Assembly: GCA_016868035.1 (NCBI GenBank)
Contig: VGID01000013.1
Span: forward strand, 1-64,000
Source: Betaproteobacteria bacterium
GTDB taxonomy: Bacteria; Pseudomonadota; Gammaproteobacteria; Burkholderiales; SG8-41
Reading direction: 5' to 3'
DNA: 64,000 bases
In this document: in pieces, positions 43,392 through 54,633 of the stretch
Layout of the letters: each line of letters begins with the position of its first letter
How positions within the stretch are numbered: position 1 is the stretch's first letter
Translations under genes and position numbers: made by a program
Notes under the pieces: model-generated
Told to the model about the DNA's origin: nothing
Seen by the model: only the letters and a program-made list of their open reading frames with translations
Databases searched by the model: none

Positions 43392-44589
43392 AGATGTAGT
43401 CGCGTGTCGCGGGCAGCGCGAGCGCGCCGCCCGCCAGTGGCTTGCCCGCGAGCACCTGATAGATGGACAGCCACCCGCGCTCAAAAGCATGAGCGGAGCC
43501 CGTCATGTAGATGCGCCAGATCCGGTAGAGCTTCTCGCCCACGCTGGCCACCGCCGCCCCGCGGTTCGCTTCCAGGCGCTCCACCCACTGCCAGAGGGTG
43601 CGTGCGTAATGTACACGCAGGCTCTCCACGTCCCAGCTCTCGAGGCCGTGCGCACCCATGGTCGCGAGCACGTGCGAGATGTGGGTAAGCTCCCCTCCGG
43701 GGAACACGTAACGGTCTATGAACCCGCCGATGCCGCTTCCGAGCTCGCGCTGCTCGGGGTTGTTGAGCGTGATTCCGTGGTTCATTACCAGCCCCCCGGG
43801 CTTGAGCAGCCGCTCGATCTTCGCGAAATAAACCGGGAGGTTCCTGCGCCCGACGTGCTCGAACATGCCCACGCTTGCGATCTTGTCGTACGAACCTTCT
43901 TCGGGAACATCGCGGTAGTCGAGCAGCCTCACCTCGCAGCGGTCCTCGAGACCGTGCTCGCGGATCCGTGCCTGTGCGTAGTCGTACTGGCTCTGGCTCA
44001 GTGTCACACCCAGCGCGCGCGCTCCGTAGCGGCTCGCCGCCCACATCGCAAGCGCACCCCAGCCGCATCCGATGTCGAGGAAGCGCTCACCCGCGGCGAG
44101 CCTCAGCTTCCTGCAGATGTGGTCGAGCTTCTGTTCCTGCGCGATGTCGAGCGTGTCATCGGCGCGCCGGAAATATGCGCACGAATACACCCGGCGCGCA
44201 TCCAGCCACAGCGCGTAGAAATCGTCACCCACGTCGTAATGGCGGCGGATCGCCGTGCGGTCGTAGGCGCGGCTGTGCCGGATCCAGTCCCCGAAGCGCA
44301 GCCATTGGTCGCGCACCATCATCGGTGTGTCGCACAGCGCTTCGGCCATGCGGACCACCTCGCGCGCTGCACCGTCGATATCGATGTGCTGTTCGACGTA
44401 GCTGCGCGCGAGCCCGCCCATTGTGGGGTTCGCGAGCTCGGTCAATGCGAGCGGGCTCTTCACGGTGAGCGTCGCCTGCGCCGCCCCGGCCGGTGCCAGC
44501 GTGGTGCCGTCCCACAGCCGGACCGCGAGCGGCAACCTCGCCGCGCTCAAGCGACGCTCGAACCTGGAAAGAAGGAGCGACTGGAACAT
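43381..44589 (-). CDS. cfa: Cyclopropane-fatty-acyl-phospholipid synthase
   Basis: Transfers a methylene group from SAM onto unsaturated phospholipid chains at the inner membrane. 402 residues: an N-terminal lipid-binding domain (1-115), then the SAM fold with FLDIGCGWGALAMWAASRY, and ASVGMFEHVGRRNLPVYF, where the E of SVGMFEHVG and a following region bind bicarbonate. ATG at 44589 (MFQSLLLSRFE) chosen over a longer frame. It overlaps the CNP1 gene at its end. Confidence 0.9.
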   Translation of the reverse strand: MFQSLLLSRFERRLSAARLPLAVRLWDGTTLAPAGAAQATLTVKSPLALTELANPTMGGLARSYVEQHIDIDGAAREVVRMAEALCDTPMMVRDQWLRFGDWIRHSRAYDRTAIRRHYDVGDDFYALWLDARRVYSCAYFRRADDTLDIAQEQKLDHICRKLRLAAGERFLDIGCGWGALAMWAASRYGARALGVTLSQSQYDYAQARIREHGLEDRCEVRLLDYRDVPEEGSYDKIASVGMFEHVGRRNLPVYFAKIERLLKPGGLVMNHGITLNNPEQRELGSGIGGFIDRYVFPGGELTHISHVLATMGAHGLESWDVESLRVHYARTLWQWVERLEANRGAAVASVGEKLYRIWRIYMTGSAHAFERGWLSIYQVLAGKPLAGGALALPATRDYIYGR

Positions 44590-44754
44590 GGCAAAAACCC
44601 ATCGATGCGGACAGGTTTTCGCGAGCATACCAAGCGGGTTACGCGGCACGCAACCACGGATGCGGAGCCGCCCGCCTTTGCTTCCCGGCTCGCCATGGTC
44701 GCGCCCGCCGCTCGCTGGAAACCGCGCTCCTGCCCCGTGCCCGGAGGCCTTACC

Positions 44755-45342
44755 TCACCCCGAAAGATCGGTCATCAGGGATTCGCGCAACGCGGGCTCA
44801 ACGCGCTTCACGGTCTCGGCGTAGTGCGGGTGCCCCACGCCGATCGCGAGCGCCGCGCCCGCCTTGAGCGCCTTGATCATGGCAGGATTCAGCTCGAAGC
44901 GCAGAAAGTGCACGGAGGACGTTTTCTCGTCGGTCGCGCGCTCCAGGTCCTCATCGGCGACGGCGTACACGCGCGGCTGCCCTTCGACCTGAATCCAGAC
45001 CTTGTCCTCGATGTCGATCAGCCTGGCGAGCATCCGGCGCCGCTCCGCGACGTCCGCGTACTCGATCATCATGGTCGCCTTCCAGTTGGCTCCGTCGGGT
45101 ATGAGCGGGTTGTAGGCGTCCAGCTCGTCCTGGATGCCTTCCTCCTCGAAGATGCGCTCGACGCGCAGCATCTCCTGGATCTGGTAGCGTATCGTGAGCT
45201 CGTCCTCGAACAGGAGCGTGAGGTGCTCACCCAGCTGCAGCATCCGCTTGTTCTTGTGCGCCATCACGCGCGTGCGAAATTCCTCGCGCGACTTTGCGTA
45301 AGCTTCCAGCGGTAGCAGGCTGTCGCGGCTGATCTGTGGCAT
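44755..45342 (-). CDS. DUF3501 family protein
   Basis: 195 residues, soluble and helical: MPQISRDSLLPLEAYAKSREEFR, KRMLQLGEHLTLLFEDELTIRYQIQEMLR, and VWIQVEGQPRVYAVADEDLER match DUF3501. Members lie beside rubrerythrin and heterodisulfide-reductase-like genes, as here, and are thought to act in oxidative-stress or redox repair; the activity is unknown. The ATG at 45342 has GGAG six bases upstream; an ATG four codons earlier is poorer. Follows the iron-sulfur gene by 18 bases. Confidence 0.85.
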   Translation of the reverse strand: MPQISRDSLLPLEAYAKSREEFRTRVMAHKNKRMLQLGEHLTLLFEDELTIRYQIQEMLRVERIFEEEGIQDELDAYNPLIPDGANWKATMMIEYADVAERRRMLARLIDIEDKVWIQVEGQPRVYAVADEDLERATDEKTSSVHFLRFELNPAMIKALKAGAALAIGVGHPHYAETVKRVEPALRESLMTDLSG

Positions 45343-45360
45343 CTTTGACTCCATCTCCTG

Positions 45361-46689
45361 TTACAGTCCGTAGGCCATCCGCAACAGCGTCAACGGATGG
45401 CGTTTCTGCGCCTTGTTCTCGCCCATCCCCTGCGCGATGTGGCGGCCGGCGATGGCACAATCCGAGCTCACGTAATCGGGGCCGGGCTCGGCCATCTGGC
45501 GGAACACCGGGCGGCCGATCTTCATCGAGTTCTCGAAGTACTCCGACTTCACGCCCCAGGTGCCGTCGTGGCCCGAGCAACGCTCCACCGTATGCAGGGT
45601 CGTGTCCGGCACGAGCTCGAGCAGCTCGCGCGTTTTCTGCCCCATGTTCTGCACCCGCAGGTGACACGGAACATGGTAGGCGACCTTGCCGAGCCCCCGC
45701 TTGAAGTTGGTCTTGAGCAGCCCGTCGCGATGGCGGAGCACGAGATACTCGAAGGGATCACACATGGCTTCCGCCACCGCCTTCACGTCGGCGTCGTCCG
45801 GAAACATCAGGGGCAGCTCGGACTTGAACATGAGCGTGCACGAAGGCACTGCCGTGAGTATCGCGTAGCCCGCGCGCGCCAGGCGCGCGAGGACCGGGAC
45901 GTTGGCTTCCTTGCTGCGTGCGACCGATTCGAGATCGCCCAGCTCGAGCTTGGGCATGCCGCAGCAAGTTTCCTTCTCGACCACGATCGCGGGAATCTCG
46001 TTGTGGGCGAGGATCCTGAGCAGATCATGCCCGATCCCCGGCTCGTTGTAGTTGACGTAGCAGGTGGAAAACACCGCCGCCTTGCCCGGCGTGCGGCTGC
46101 CGTCGCGCACCGGGAACGAGCTTTCCGGCCGCGCACGGGCGCGGAAGCGCGCGCTCGAGTATTCGGGCAGCTCGCGGTCCCGGTGCACGCCCAACGTGCG
46201 GTGCATGACCTCGCGCGTGAGCTTCGCCTTGTTGGCTGCATTGACGAACTTGACCGCCACCGGGATGGTCGCAAGCTTGCCCACGGCATCGGTGCTGGAG
46301 AGCAGCCGGTCGCGCAGGGTGACCTCGCCTTTCTTGAACTTCACGGCCTTCGCGCGCAGCATCAGGTGCGGGAAATCGACGTTCCAGGGATGCGGCGGCA
46401 CGTACGGGCACTTGGTCATGAAGCACATGTCGCACAGATAGCACTGGTCCACCACCTCCCCGAAGCGCCCCTTGTCCACGCCATCGAGCTCGCCGCTCGT
46501 GCCTTCGTCGATGAGATCGAACAGCCGCGGAAATGCCGTACACAGGTTCACGCAGCGGCGGCAGCCGTGGCAGATCTCGAAGATGCGTTCGAGCTCCTGC
46601 TCGACTTTCGCCTCGTCGTAGAAATCCTGGGATTTCCAGTCAATCGGATGTCGGGTGGGAGCCTCCAGGCTCCCTTCGCGTTTGGTCAT
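45361..46689 (-). CDS. Heterodisulfide-reductase-like iron-sulfur protein (GlpC/HdrD type)
   Basis: 442 residues: two ferredoxin-like clusters (CHGCRRCVNLC near 50 and CYLCDMCFMTKCPYVPPH near 95) and two CCG domains (FSTCYVNYNEPG ... TCCGMPKLELGD and CHLRVQNMG ... RCSGHDG) that in HdrB-type enzymes bind a catalytic iron-sulfur cluster. Likely passes electrons from an unknown donor to rubrerythrin or a disulfide. ATG at 46689 (MTKREGSLEAPTRHPIDW). Follows rubrerythrin after a repeat-filled 88-base gap. Confidence 0.88.
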   Translation of the reverse strand: MTKREGSLEAPTRHPIDWKSQDFYDEAKVEQELERIFEICHGCRRCVNLCTAFPRLFDLIDEGTSGELDGVDKGRFGEVVDQCYLCDMCFMTKCPYVPPHPWNVDFPHLMLRAKAVKFKKGEVTLRDRLLSSTDAVGKLATIPVAVKFVNAANKAKLTREVMHRTLGVHRDRELPEYSSARFRARARPESSFPVRDGSRTPGKAAVFSTCYVNYNEPGIGHDLLRILAHNEIPAIVVEKETCCGMPKLELGDLESVARSKEANVPVLARLARAGYAILTAVPSCTLMFKSELPLMFPDDADVKAVAEAMCDPFEYLVLRHRDGLLKTNFKRGLGKVAYHVPCHLRVQNMGQKTRELLELVPDTTLHTVERCSGHDGTWGVKSEYFENSMKIGRPVFRQMAEPGPDYVSSDCAIAGRHIAQGMGENKAQKRHPLTLLRMAYGL

Positions 46690-46692
46690 TTT

Positions 46693-46773
46693 GGTTGATG
46701 GGTGATGGATAACGGGTAATGCGGGCAAATCGCATGGCGACGGGCGACGGGTTTCAACCCGTCACCCGTAGCC
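46693..46773 (-). repeat. Heptamer array and hairpin between rubrerythrin and the iron-sulfur gene
   Basis: Units GGTTGAT, GGGTGAT, GGATAAC, GGGTAAT at 46693-46720, then a GACGGG-TTTC-AACCCGTC hairpin at 46737-46770. The hairpin might attenuate transcription into the downstream genes. Confidence 0.6.
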
Positions 46774-46777
46774 GACA

Positions 46778-47197
46778 TCAGTCCTGCAGCGCGTCGAGCG
46801 CCTTCTTGAAGCGATTGGCGTGCGAGCGCTCCGCCTTGGCCAGGGTCTCGAACCAGTCGGCGATCTCCGCGAATCCTTCTTCGCGCGCCACCTTGGCCAT
46901 CCCCGGATACATGTCGGTGTATTCGTGGGTTTCGCCGGCGATCGCGGATTTCAGGTTGTCGCGGGTCGGGCCGAACGCCAGATCGGTCGCCGGGTCGCCG
47001 CAGGCTTCCAGATACTCGAGGTGACCGTGCGCGTGCCCGGTCTCGCCTTCCGCCGTCGAGCGGAAAACCGCCGCGACGTCATTCTGGCCCTCGACATCGG
47101 CTTTCGCGGCAAAGTAGAGGTAGCGCCGGTTGGCCTGGGATTCCCCGCCAAACGCGGCTTTCAGGTTATCGTGCGTTTTCGATCCTTTGAGTTTCAT
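46778..47197 (-). CDS. Rubrerythrin without rubredoxin domain
   Basis: Di-iron peroxidase detoxifying hydrogen peroxide in the cytosol. 139 residues of the four-helix erythrin domain: [20 protein letters not shown] (E, ExxY), [16 protein letters not shown] (E..ExxH), [14 protein letters not shown], and [19 protein letters not shown] (second ExxH). The C-terminal rubredoxin cluster of classical rubrerythrins is missing (sulerythrin-type); electrons must come from another protein, perhaps the next gene. AAGGAG precedes the ATG but lies in a palindrome. Strong regulated promoter upstream. Confidence 0.93.
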   Translation of the reverse strand: MKLKGSKTHDNLKAAFGGESQANRRYLYFAAKADVEGQNDVAAVFRSTAEGETGHAHGHLEYLEACGDPATDLAFGPTRDNLKSAIAGETHEYTDMYPGMAKVAREEGFAEIADWFETLAKAERSHANRFKKALDALQD

Positions 47198-47205
47198 TCA
47201 GTTCT

Positions 47206-47268
47206 CCTTATGATCATAAGGTTACAAGAATAATACGACAGTAAGTGTGCGCTCACTTTCTTCTGTCG
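47206..47268 (-). promoter_or_regulatory. Structured 5' leader of rubrerythrin: SD-sequestering palindrome and hairpin
   Basis: CCTTATGATCATAAGG (47206-47221) is a perfect palindrome whose 3' half contains the ribosome-binding AAGGAG. A second stem at 47236-47268 (CGACAG...CTGTCG, with an inner AAGTG/CACTT) lies just upstream. Such a leader could control translation. Confidence 0.5.
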
Positions 47269-47275
47269 CCGCTTA

Positions 47276-47333
47276 AGATTAGACTAAGTCTAATCTATGA
47301 ACTCAGTATAGACGCTGGGTCGCAAGCTGTCAA
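47276..47333 (-). promoter_or_regulatory. Rubrerythrin promoter with a 21-bp operator
   Basis: Minus strand TTGACA (47328-47333) and TATACT (47305-47310) are 17 bases apart, a near-consensus sigma-70 promoter. Nine bases past the -10 box lies a perfect palindrome, 47276-47296, with 10-bp arms AGATTAGACT around a central A. A repressor would sit on the transcription start. The core TTAGACTAAGTCTAA has the 7-1-7 form of Fur/PerR-family sites. Confidence 0.75.
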
Positions 47334-47356
47334 TAGCAGCAGCGATGGCGCGTGGT

Positions 47357-47950
47357 TCAGCGCGAGAGCAGCGCTTCGATCTCCGAGAACGTGCGGGCAA
47401 CCTGGCTGGTCTGGATCGCGACGCCCAGCTGGCGTGCGATCTGGGTCGCCGAGAACAACCCGACCACGGTTTGCTGGCCCTTGGCGTCGCGCTCGGCCAC
47501 GAGCGCGTGTTGCCGCCCCACCTTGTGCAGCGTGGTCACGATATGGCCCACCTTGGCCGCGCGCAGATCCGCCAGGTCGAGCACCTCCAGGCGCTCGTGG
47601 GGGGTCATCACATCGCGCACCGAAATTTCCTCGCGCCGGATGCCGCGCTCGGAAGCAACCTGCACGGGCTTCTCGCCCAGCAGCTCGCTGGCAGTTATGA
47701 TCCCGAGGACCTTGCGGTTCTGGTCCACCACCAGCAGCAGGCGCACGCCGCGCTGGATCATCCGCGCGTGCGCTTCGTCCACCGTGTCGCCCGGCAATAC
47801 AATGACTGCGGTCACGCGCTTGAGGTCGGTCATGACGCTCAGCGCCGGATCGTCGGGCGTCACCTTGTCGAGGGCCGCCTGGGTGGGTTGCGCGTAACCG
47901 GCGCCGGCGTGCAGCGCGTTCAACGCGAGGGGGGCATAGTCTCTCAGCAC
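47357..47950 (-). CDS. CBS-domain protein
   Basis: 197 residues with two CBS modules: VTPDDPALSVMTDLKRVTAVIVLPGDTVDEAHARMI then RLLLVVDQNRKVLGIITASELLG, and SVRDVMTPHERLEVLDLADLRAAKVGHIVTTLHKVGRQHALVAE...VVGLFSATQIARQLG. CBS pairs bind adenosyl ligands (AMP, ATP, SAM). GTG start at 47950 with AGGAGAAAG upstream. Single gene, same strand as the rubrerythrin unit but separated by its promoter. Target unknown. Confidence 0.85.
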   Translation of the reverse strand: MLRDYAPLALNALHAGAGYAQPTQAALDKVTPDDPALSVMTDLKRVTAVIVLPGDTVDEAHARMIQRGVRLLLVVDQNRKVLGIITASELLGEKPVQVASERGIRREEISVRDVMTPHERLEVLDLADLRAAKVGHIVTTLHKVGRQHALVAERDAKGQQTVVGLFSATQIARQLGVAIQTSQVARTFSEIEALLSR

Positions 47951-48153
47951 GTTTCTTTCTCCTAGGGGTCGTGCGGCGGTGCGGTCGCTGGCCAGGATTT
48001 AGACCGTTGTCCTCGCGCCGGTTCTCAGTTCGCCTTCACCGCATGCTCGAAGGTCAGCCGGACGGGCTACCCGAATCGCGCCCGCCCGAAGAAGCGGATG
48101 CAGGGCAATCTCGTGCACCGCAGCACACAAGCTCCGGCGGGGCAGCGGCCCGA

Positions 48154-48696
48154 TCACCGCCGCTCGAGCACGTCAGCCGGCTCGCGCCGCTCCGATGACC
48201 GGGTCTGCGCTCCGCGCGGAGCCGGCCGTACCAGGAAGGGCGCGAGTTCCTGCAGCGCCCGCTGATACACGTCGCGCTTGAACTCGATGACCGCCTCCAT
48301 CGGCTCCCAGTAGTCGCTCCAGCGCCAAGCGTCGAACTCGGGCTTGCTCGAGGCGCGCAGGCACACATCGCAATCGCGGCCGACCAACCGCAGCAGGAAC
48401 CAGATCTGCTTCTGGCCGCGGTAGTTGCTGCGCGATTCGCGCCGGATCCAGCGACTGGGCACTTCGTAGCGCAGCCAGTCGCGCGTGCGCCCGAGGATGC
48501 GCACGTGCTGCGGGGAAAGGCCCACCTCCTCCTTCAGCTCGCGATGCATGGCCGCCTGCACGCTCTCCCCCGGCTTGATGCCGCCCTGCGGAAACTGCCA
48601 CGAATGCTCCTTGACCCGCTTGCCCCAGAAAACCTGGTTTTTCCAGTTGCACAGGACGATGCCGACGTTCGGGCGATATCCGTCACGATCGATCAC
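48154..48696 (-). CDS. rppH: RNA pyrophosphohydrolase
   Basis: Removes pyrophosphate from 5'-triphosphate RNA, starting RNA decay. 180 residues: [17 protein letters not shown], the Nudix box from GGIKPGES to RELKEEVGL, then [29 protein letters not shown], typical of RppH. The C-terminal 30 residues are variable and basic. In betaproteobacteria it normally follows CNP1/proB and precedes proS, as here with insertions. Confidence 0.93.
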   Translation of the reverse strand: MIDRDGYRPNVGIVLCNWKNQVFWGKRVKEHSWQFPQGGIKPGESVQAAMHRELKEEVGLSPQHVRILGRTRDWLRYEVPSRWIRRESRSNYRGQKQIWFLLRLVGRDCDVCLRASSKPEFDAWRWSDYWEPMEAVIEFKRDVYQRALQELAPFLVRPAPRGAQTRSSERREPADVLERR

Positions 48697-48773
48697 GGGG
48701 ATTCCCCCATTGGGTCTGTCAGCCCGATTTTTTCACAATTTGGTGTCGAAACAAAGCCTGCTTCGCGCGCGGG

Positions 48774-49562
48774 TCACGCGTAAAGGCGCATCGCATCGCA
48801 GCGATTCATCCGGCGCAGGCCGCGCACGAACTCGCCGAATTCGAGCCCGTACTGATCCTCCAGAGCCCGCGCCCTCGCCCCGAGTTCGTCCCATAGCAAG
48901 TTGCCCGGGGAGTCACGGAATGCGAGCGCGATGATGTTGCCCGGCCGTTGCGCCGGCAGGCACAGCGTTCCTGCGGGAAACGTCGCCTCGACGCACTCGA
49001 CGTATTCGTTGAACCGGCGATCCGAGCCCCACAGGTTGACGACCAGCACCCCGCGTGCGCGCAGCCGCGCCAGGCACGCCTCGTAAAATGCCCCGGAGCA
49101 CAGCGTCTCGACCTGGGCTTCCCCGTCGTAGCCGTCGATCACGATCACGTCGGCGGCCGTTCCCGGGTTCGAGAGATGCTCGGCCCCATCGCCGATGCGC
49201 ACCGTGAAACGATCGTCATCCGGCGGCACATGGAAGTACTGCCGCGCGATCGCGACGACCCTGGGGTCAACCTCCACCACCTCGAGGCTCACCCAGGGCA
49301 TGCGGTGGTAGACGAACTTCGCGAGCGAGCCCCCGCCCAGGCCGACCATCAGCACGCGCCGCGGGCGCTCGTTGAACAGCAGGAACGCCATCATGCTGCG
49401 CGTGTAAGAGAGCTCCAGGTCGTACGGGCGGGCGATGCGCATCGCGCTCTGGACGGTGTCGCTGCCGATATGCAACGAGCGCACCCCGTGCCGCTCGCTC
49501 ACATATACCGGCTCGCCGCCCTGCGCCCGCTTGCGCGCGAGCCATCTCGCGAAAAAGTTCAT
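48774..49562 (-). CDS. Spermidine-synthase-like SAM-dependent protein
   Basis: 262 residues with the polyamine synthase fold: RRVLMVGLGGGSLAKFVY (SAM-binding GGG), LEVVEVDPRVVAIAR, DVIVIDGYDGEA and NLWGSDRRFNEYVECVEATFP. The N-terminal beta-domain is short and the catalytic Asp and polyamine-binding residues are not all clear, so a general SpeE-like methyltransferase role is equally possible. ATG at 49562 with GAGG upstream. Divergent from proS. Confidence 0.75.
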   Translation of the reverse strand: MNFFARWLARKRAQGGEPVYVSERHGVRSLHIGSDTVQSAMRIARPYDLELSYTRSMMAFLLFNERPRRVLMVGLGGGSLAKFVYHRMPWVSLEVVEVDPRVVAIARQYFHVPPDDDRFTVRIGDGAEHLSNPGTAADVIVIDGYDGEAQVETLCSGAFYEACLARLRARGVLVVNLWGSDRRFNEYVECVEATFPAGTLCLPAQRPGNIIALAFRDSPGNLLWDELGARARALEDQYGLEFGEFVRGLRRMNRCDAMRLYA

Positions 49563-49628
49563 GCCCGGCCCTCGTCCCGGTCCACGGTGCCTTCGGTAGA
49601 ATAGCGATTTTCCCGCCCCACGGCACGC

Positions 49629-51341
49629 ATGCGCGTTTCGCAGTTCTTCTTCTCCACGCTGAAAGAGGCCCCGGCCGAAGCCGAGGTGGTGAGCCACCGC
49701 CTGATGCTGCGCGCCGGGCTCATCAAGCGCCTGTCGAGCGGCATCTACACCTGGATGCCGCTCGGGCTGCGCGTGCTGCGCAAGGTGGAGGCGGTCGTGC
49801 GCGAGGAGATGAACGCGAGCGGCGCGTTCGAGCTTTCGATGCCGGCCGTGCAGCCCGCGGAGCTGTGGCATGAGTCGGGCCGCTGGGAGCAGTACGGGCC
49901 CGAGCTGCTGCGCATCAAGGACCGCCACGAGCGGGACTTCTGCTTCGGCCCCACGCACGAGGAAGTGGTGAGCGACATCGTGCGCCGCGAGGTGAGGAGC
50001 TACCGCCAGCTCCCGCTCAACCTGTACCAGATCCAGCTGAAGTTCCGCGACGAGATCAGGCCGCGCTTTGGCGTGATGCGCGCCCGCGAGTTCATCATGA
50101 AAGACGCGTATTCGTTTCACGCCGACAAGGCGAGCCTCGACGAGGCCTACCGCGAGATGTACGGCTGCTATTCGCGCATCTTCACGCGCCTGGGCCTCAA
50201 GTTCCGCGCGGTCGCGGCCGATACCGGGGCGATCGGCGGCACCGGCTCGCACGAGTTTCACGTGCTGGCCGACTCGGGCGAGGACGCGATCGCCTACTGC
50301 CCGGGCTCGGACTATGCGGCCAACGTCGAGCTCGCGGAGGCGCTGGCCCCGGCGGCGGGGCGAGCACAGCCCACCGCCGCGCTGGAGCGCGTGCACACGC
50401 CGGGCGTGAAGACGATCGCCGATCTGTGCGCTTTTCTGAAGGTTCCTCCACAGCGCACCGCGAAAGCGGTCGTCGTCGAGGGCGTGGACGGCAATCCCGT
50501 GCTGCTCATGGTGCGCGGGGACCATGAGCTCAACCTGGTCAAGGCGGGCAAGCTCGACCCGGTGAAAAAACCCGTTACCTTTTCCCCGGCCGAAACGATA
50601 CGCCGCGCGTTCGGCGCGGACCCGGGATCGATCGGGCCGGTCGGCTTTCCGGGCCAGGTCATCGCCGACCGCGCCATTGCGAAAATGGCGGATTTTGTCG
50701 TCGGCGCCAACCGGAATGACCATCACTACACCGGCGCGAACATCGGACGCGATTTTGCCGAGCCGCCCGTCGCCGACATCCGCAACGTGCTCGCAGGCGA
50801 CCCGAGCCCGGACGGCAAGGGCGCTCTCGAAATCTGCCGCGGCATCGAGGTCGGCCACATCTTCCAGCTCCGCACCAAGTACTCGCGCGCGATGAATCTC
50901 ACCTTCCTCGACGAGTCGGGCGCCTCGCGGATGATGGAGATGGGCTGCTACGGGATTGGTGTCACGCGCATCGTGGCCGCTGCGATCGAGCAGAACCACG
51001 ACGAGCGCGGGATCATTTTTCCACGCGCGATCGCGCCGTTCGAGCTCGCGCTGGTGGCGATCGGCATGGGCAAGAGCGAGAAGGTGCGCGAGACCGCCGA
51101 TCAACTGTACCGCGAGCTCGTGGCGGCTGGCGTCGACGTGCTGTTCGACGACCGCGACGAGCGCCCGGGCGTGATGTTTAACGACATGGAATTGATCGGC
51201 ATACCCCACCGCGTCGTGGTGGGCGAGCGCGGTTTGAAGAGCGGTGCCGTCGAGTATCAGTCGCGGCGCGCGCCGAAGCCCGAGACCGTTCCTTTGCAGG
51301 ATGCTGCTCAATACGTAAAATCAAGGGTGTGCGAAAACTGA
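49629..51341 (+). CDS. proS: Prolyl-tRNA synthetase
   Basis: Charges tRNA-Pro. 570 residues, bacterial class II ProRS: motif 1 [35 protein letters not shown], motif 2 [26 protein letters not shown], the editing (INS) domain in the middle ([27 protein letters not shown]) and the anticodon-binding end with [16 protein letters not shown] -10-like TAGAAT is about 30 bases upstream. A lytic transglycosylase starts within its last codons. Confidence 0.96.
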   Translation: MRVSQFFFSTLKEAPAEAEVVSHRLMLRAGLIKRLSSGIYTWMPLGLRVLRKVEAVVREEMNASGAFELSMPAVQPAELWHESGRWEQYGPELLRIKDRHERDFCFGPTHEEVVSDIVRREVRSYRQLPLNLYQIQLKFRDEIRPRFGVMRAREFIMKDAYSFHADKASLDEAYREMYGCYSRIFTRLGLKFRAVAADTGAIGGTGSHEFHVLADSGEDAIAYCPGSDYAANVELAEALAPAAGRAQPTAALERVHTPGVKTIADLCAFLKVPPQRTAKAVVVEGVDGNPVLLMVRGDHELNLVKAGKLDPVKKPVTFSPAETIRRAFGADPGSIGPVGFPGQVIADRAIAKMADFVVGANRNDHHYTGANIGRDFAEPPVADIRNVLAGDPSPDGKGALEICRGIEVGHIFQLRTKYSRAMNLTFLDESGASRMMEMGCYGIGVTRIVAAAIEQNHDERGIIFPRAIAPFELALVAIGMGKSEKVRETADQLYRELVAAGVDVLFDDRDERPGVMFNDMELIGIPHRVVVGERGLKSGAVEYQSRRAPKPETVPLQDAAQYVKSRVCEN

Positions 51342-52011
51342 TTCGCATGGCCTTACGGCTCGCCTGCACAATCGCGATGGTCGCGCCCGCCGCGGCATTC
51401 GCGGCGGGCAGATTTACGAACCGCTGGCCGCGAGCGTGCAGGCCGCGCTCCACAAGGCGATCTCGGATCAGGCCGTGCCGTATCTCGCGTTCGACACCGA
51501 GACCGAGGCGCGCGCGTGGCTCGCCTCGATGTCGCGGCGGCTTGGCTCGCGCCTGCCCGACCGAGCCGCGCGCGAGGAATTCCTTGTCACAGTGCACTAC
51601 GAGGCCAGGCGCGCCGGGCTGGACCCCCAGCTCGTGCTGGGACTGATCCAGGTCGAGAGCAACTTCCGCAAGTACGCGGTCTCTCACGCGGGGGCGCGCG
51701 GCTACATGCAGGTGATGCCGTTCTGGGCGCGGCTGATCGGGAGCCCGGACCACAATCTTTTCCACCTGCGCACGAACCTGCGCTACGGCTGCGTGATCCT
51801 GCGCCACTACCTGGACCGCGAGAACGGCGATCTCTACCGTGCGCTCGGGCGCTACAACGGCAGCCTCGGCAAGCCCGAGTATCCGACCATGGTCGTGCGC
51901 GCCTGGCAGCGCGACTGGCACTATACGAGGGCGGTCGGCAACACGGCGCCGGTACGGCCCGCGGGGCATGACGCCGCGGTCCCGCAGAGGGCGGAGCAGC
52001 GGCCCCGTTGA
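51329..52011 (+). pseudogene. Periplasmic lytic transglycosylase with a frameshift after the signal peptide
   Basis: The first frame (GTG at 51329, overlapping proS) encodes a signal peptide [24 protein letters not shown]. The mature part is in another frame: QIYEPLAASVQAALHKAISDQ, then the SLT domain with LVLGLIQVESNFRKYAVSHAGARGYMQVMPFW (catalytic E in VES). The junction is at about 51406-51414, in GCGGCGGGCAG; one extra G would restore a single frame. A real indel or a homopolymer sequencing error would both fit. proS-transglycosylase order is conserved in Burkholderiales, so the gene is native. Confidence 0.85.
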
Positions 52012-52012
52012 G

Positions 52013-52320
52013 ATTTCGGGTTCCGGGTTCAAGGTTCAAGGTGCAGCGATCTAGCTTGTTTTCACGCGAAACTTTGAACCTGCGCGAGGCGCGCGGGGAT
52101 GCGACCCAAGGAGGGCGCACCGGAGCGTTGCGCAGGGACCCTGAATTTTTTCGGGGATGCGACCGCGCAGTTGCGCAAGGCAGTCGACAGTACGGGAATT
52201 GGATGCTTGCCACAGACCGTTCGGAGGCTGCGGGGCACGCGACCGACGGGAGGATGCATGGATCGTGCGGGGGCCGAGCAGAGGCCGCGGCACCGTAGCC
52301 GCGCCCCTCGCTCGACCTGT
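52013..52320 (+). repeat. Heptamer array and dispersed element copy 2
   Basis: Units TTTCGGG, TTCCGGG, TTCAAGG x2 at 52014-52041 with a short inverted CTTTGAACC at 52072. Then the dispersed element: block GGATGCGACCCAAGGAGG at 52096-52113, GAGGCTGCGGGGCACGCGAC at about 52227, and GAGGCCGCGGCACCG near 52285. See the copies at 5645-5845 and 54590-54790. Frames in this region are not credible genes. Confidence 0.65.
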
Positions 52321-52362
52321 TGGTCGAAGCGGTTCGTATACGTGCTGCCGGTCGTACCGACG

Positions 52363-54345
<1,983 letters not shown>

Positions 54346-54396
54346 GTGCTGCCGCGGACGCGCGTGCTTTCCCCATCGCCATGCCAAGAGCGTGCC

Positions 54397-54633
54397 GTAC
54401 CGGATGACCGGCCGCTTTGCCTACCTCACGGCTTGCGCGATCCTGAAGTAATCTTCGATGCTCGTCCTCGCCTATTTCGCGGAGGGCGTGGTCCGCGCGC
54501 ACACGGAAAGCGGCTCACGGCACTGCTCGCCCAAGTCGAGACCGCCTTGGCGGGAAACTTCTTCGCCGCAAGCCCAGGCTACGTGCGGTCCGTTTGTTCG
54601 CCGCGGCCTCTGTCGAAACCACCAAGAAGCGAG
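54397..54633 (+). pseudogene. Remnant of a DUF2069 membrane-protein gene
   Basis: Fragments of the DUF2069 pattern appear in two frames: SSMLVLAYFAEGVVRAHTESG (from 54452) and, shifted, TALLAQVETALAGNFFAASPGYVR. A TAA stop at 54449 interrupts the frame upstream (TGRFAYLTACAILK-stop). In betaproteobacteria DUF2069 genes normally follow wrbA, which supports the assignment. It is not expressible as one protein. Confidence 0.65.
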
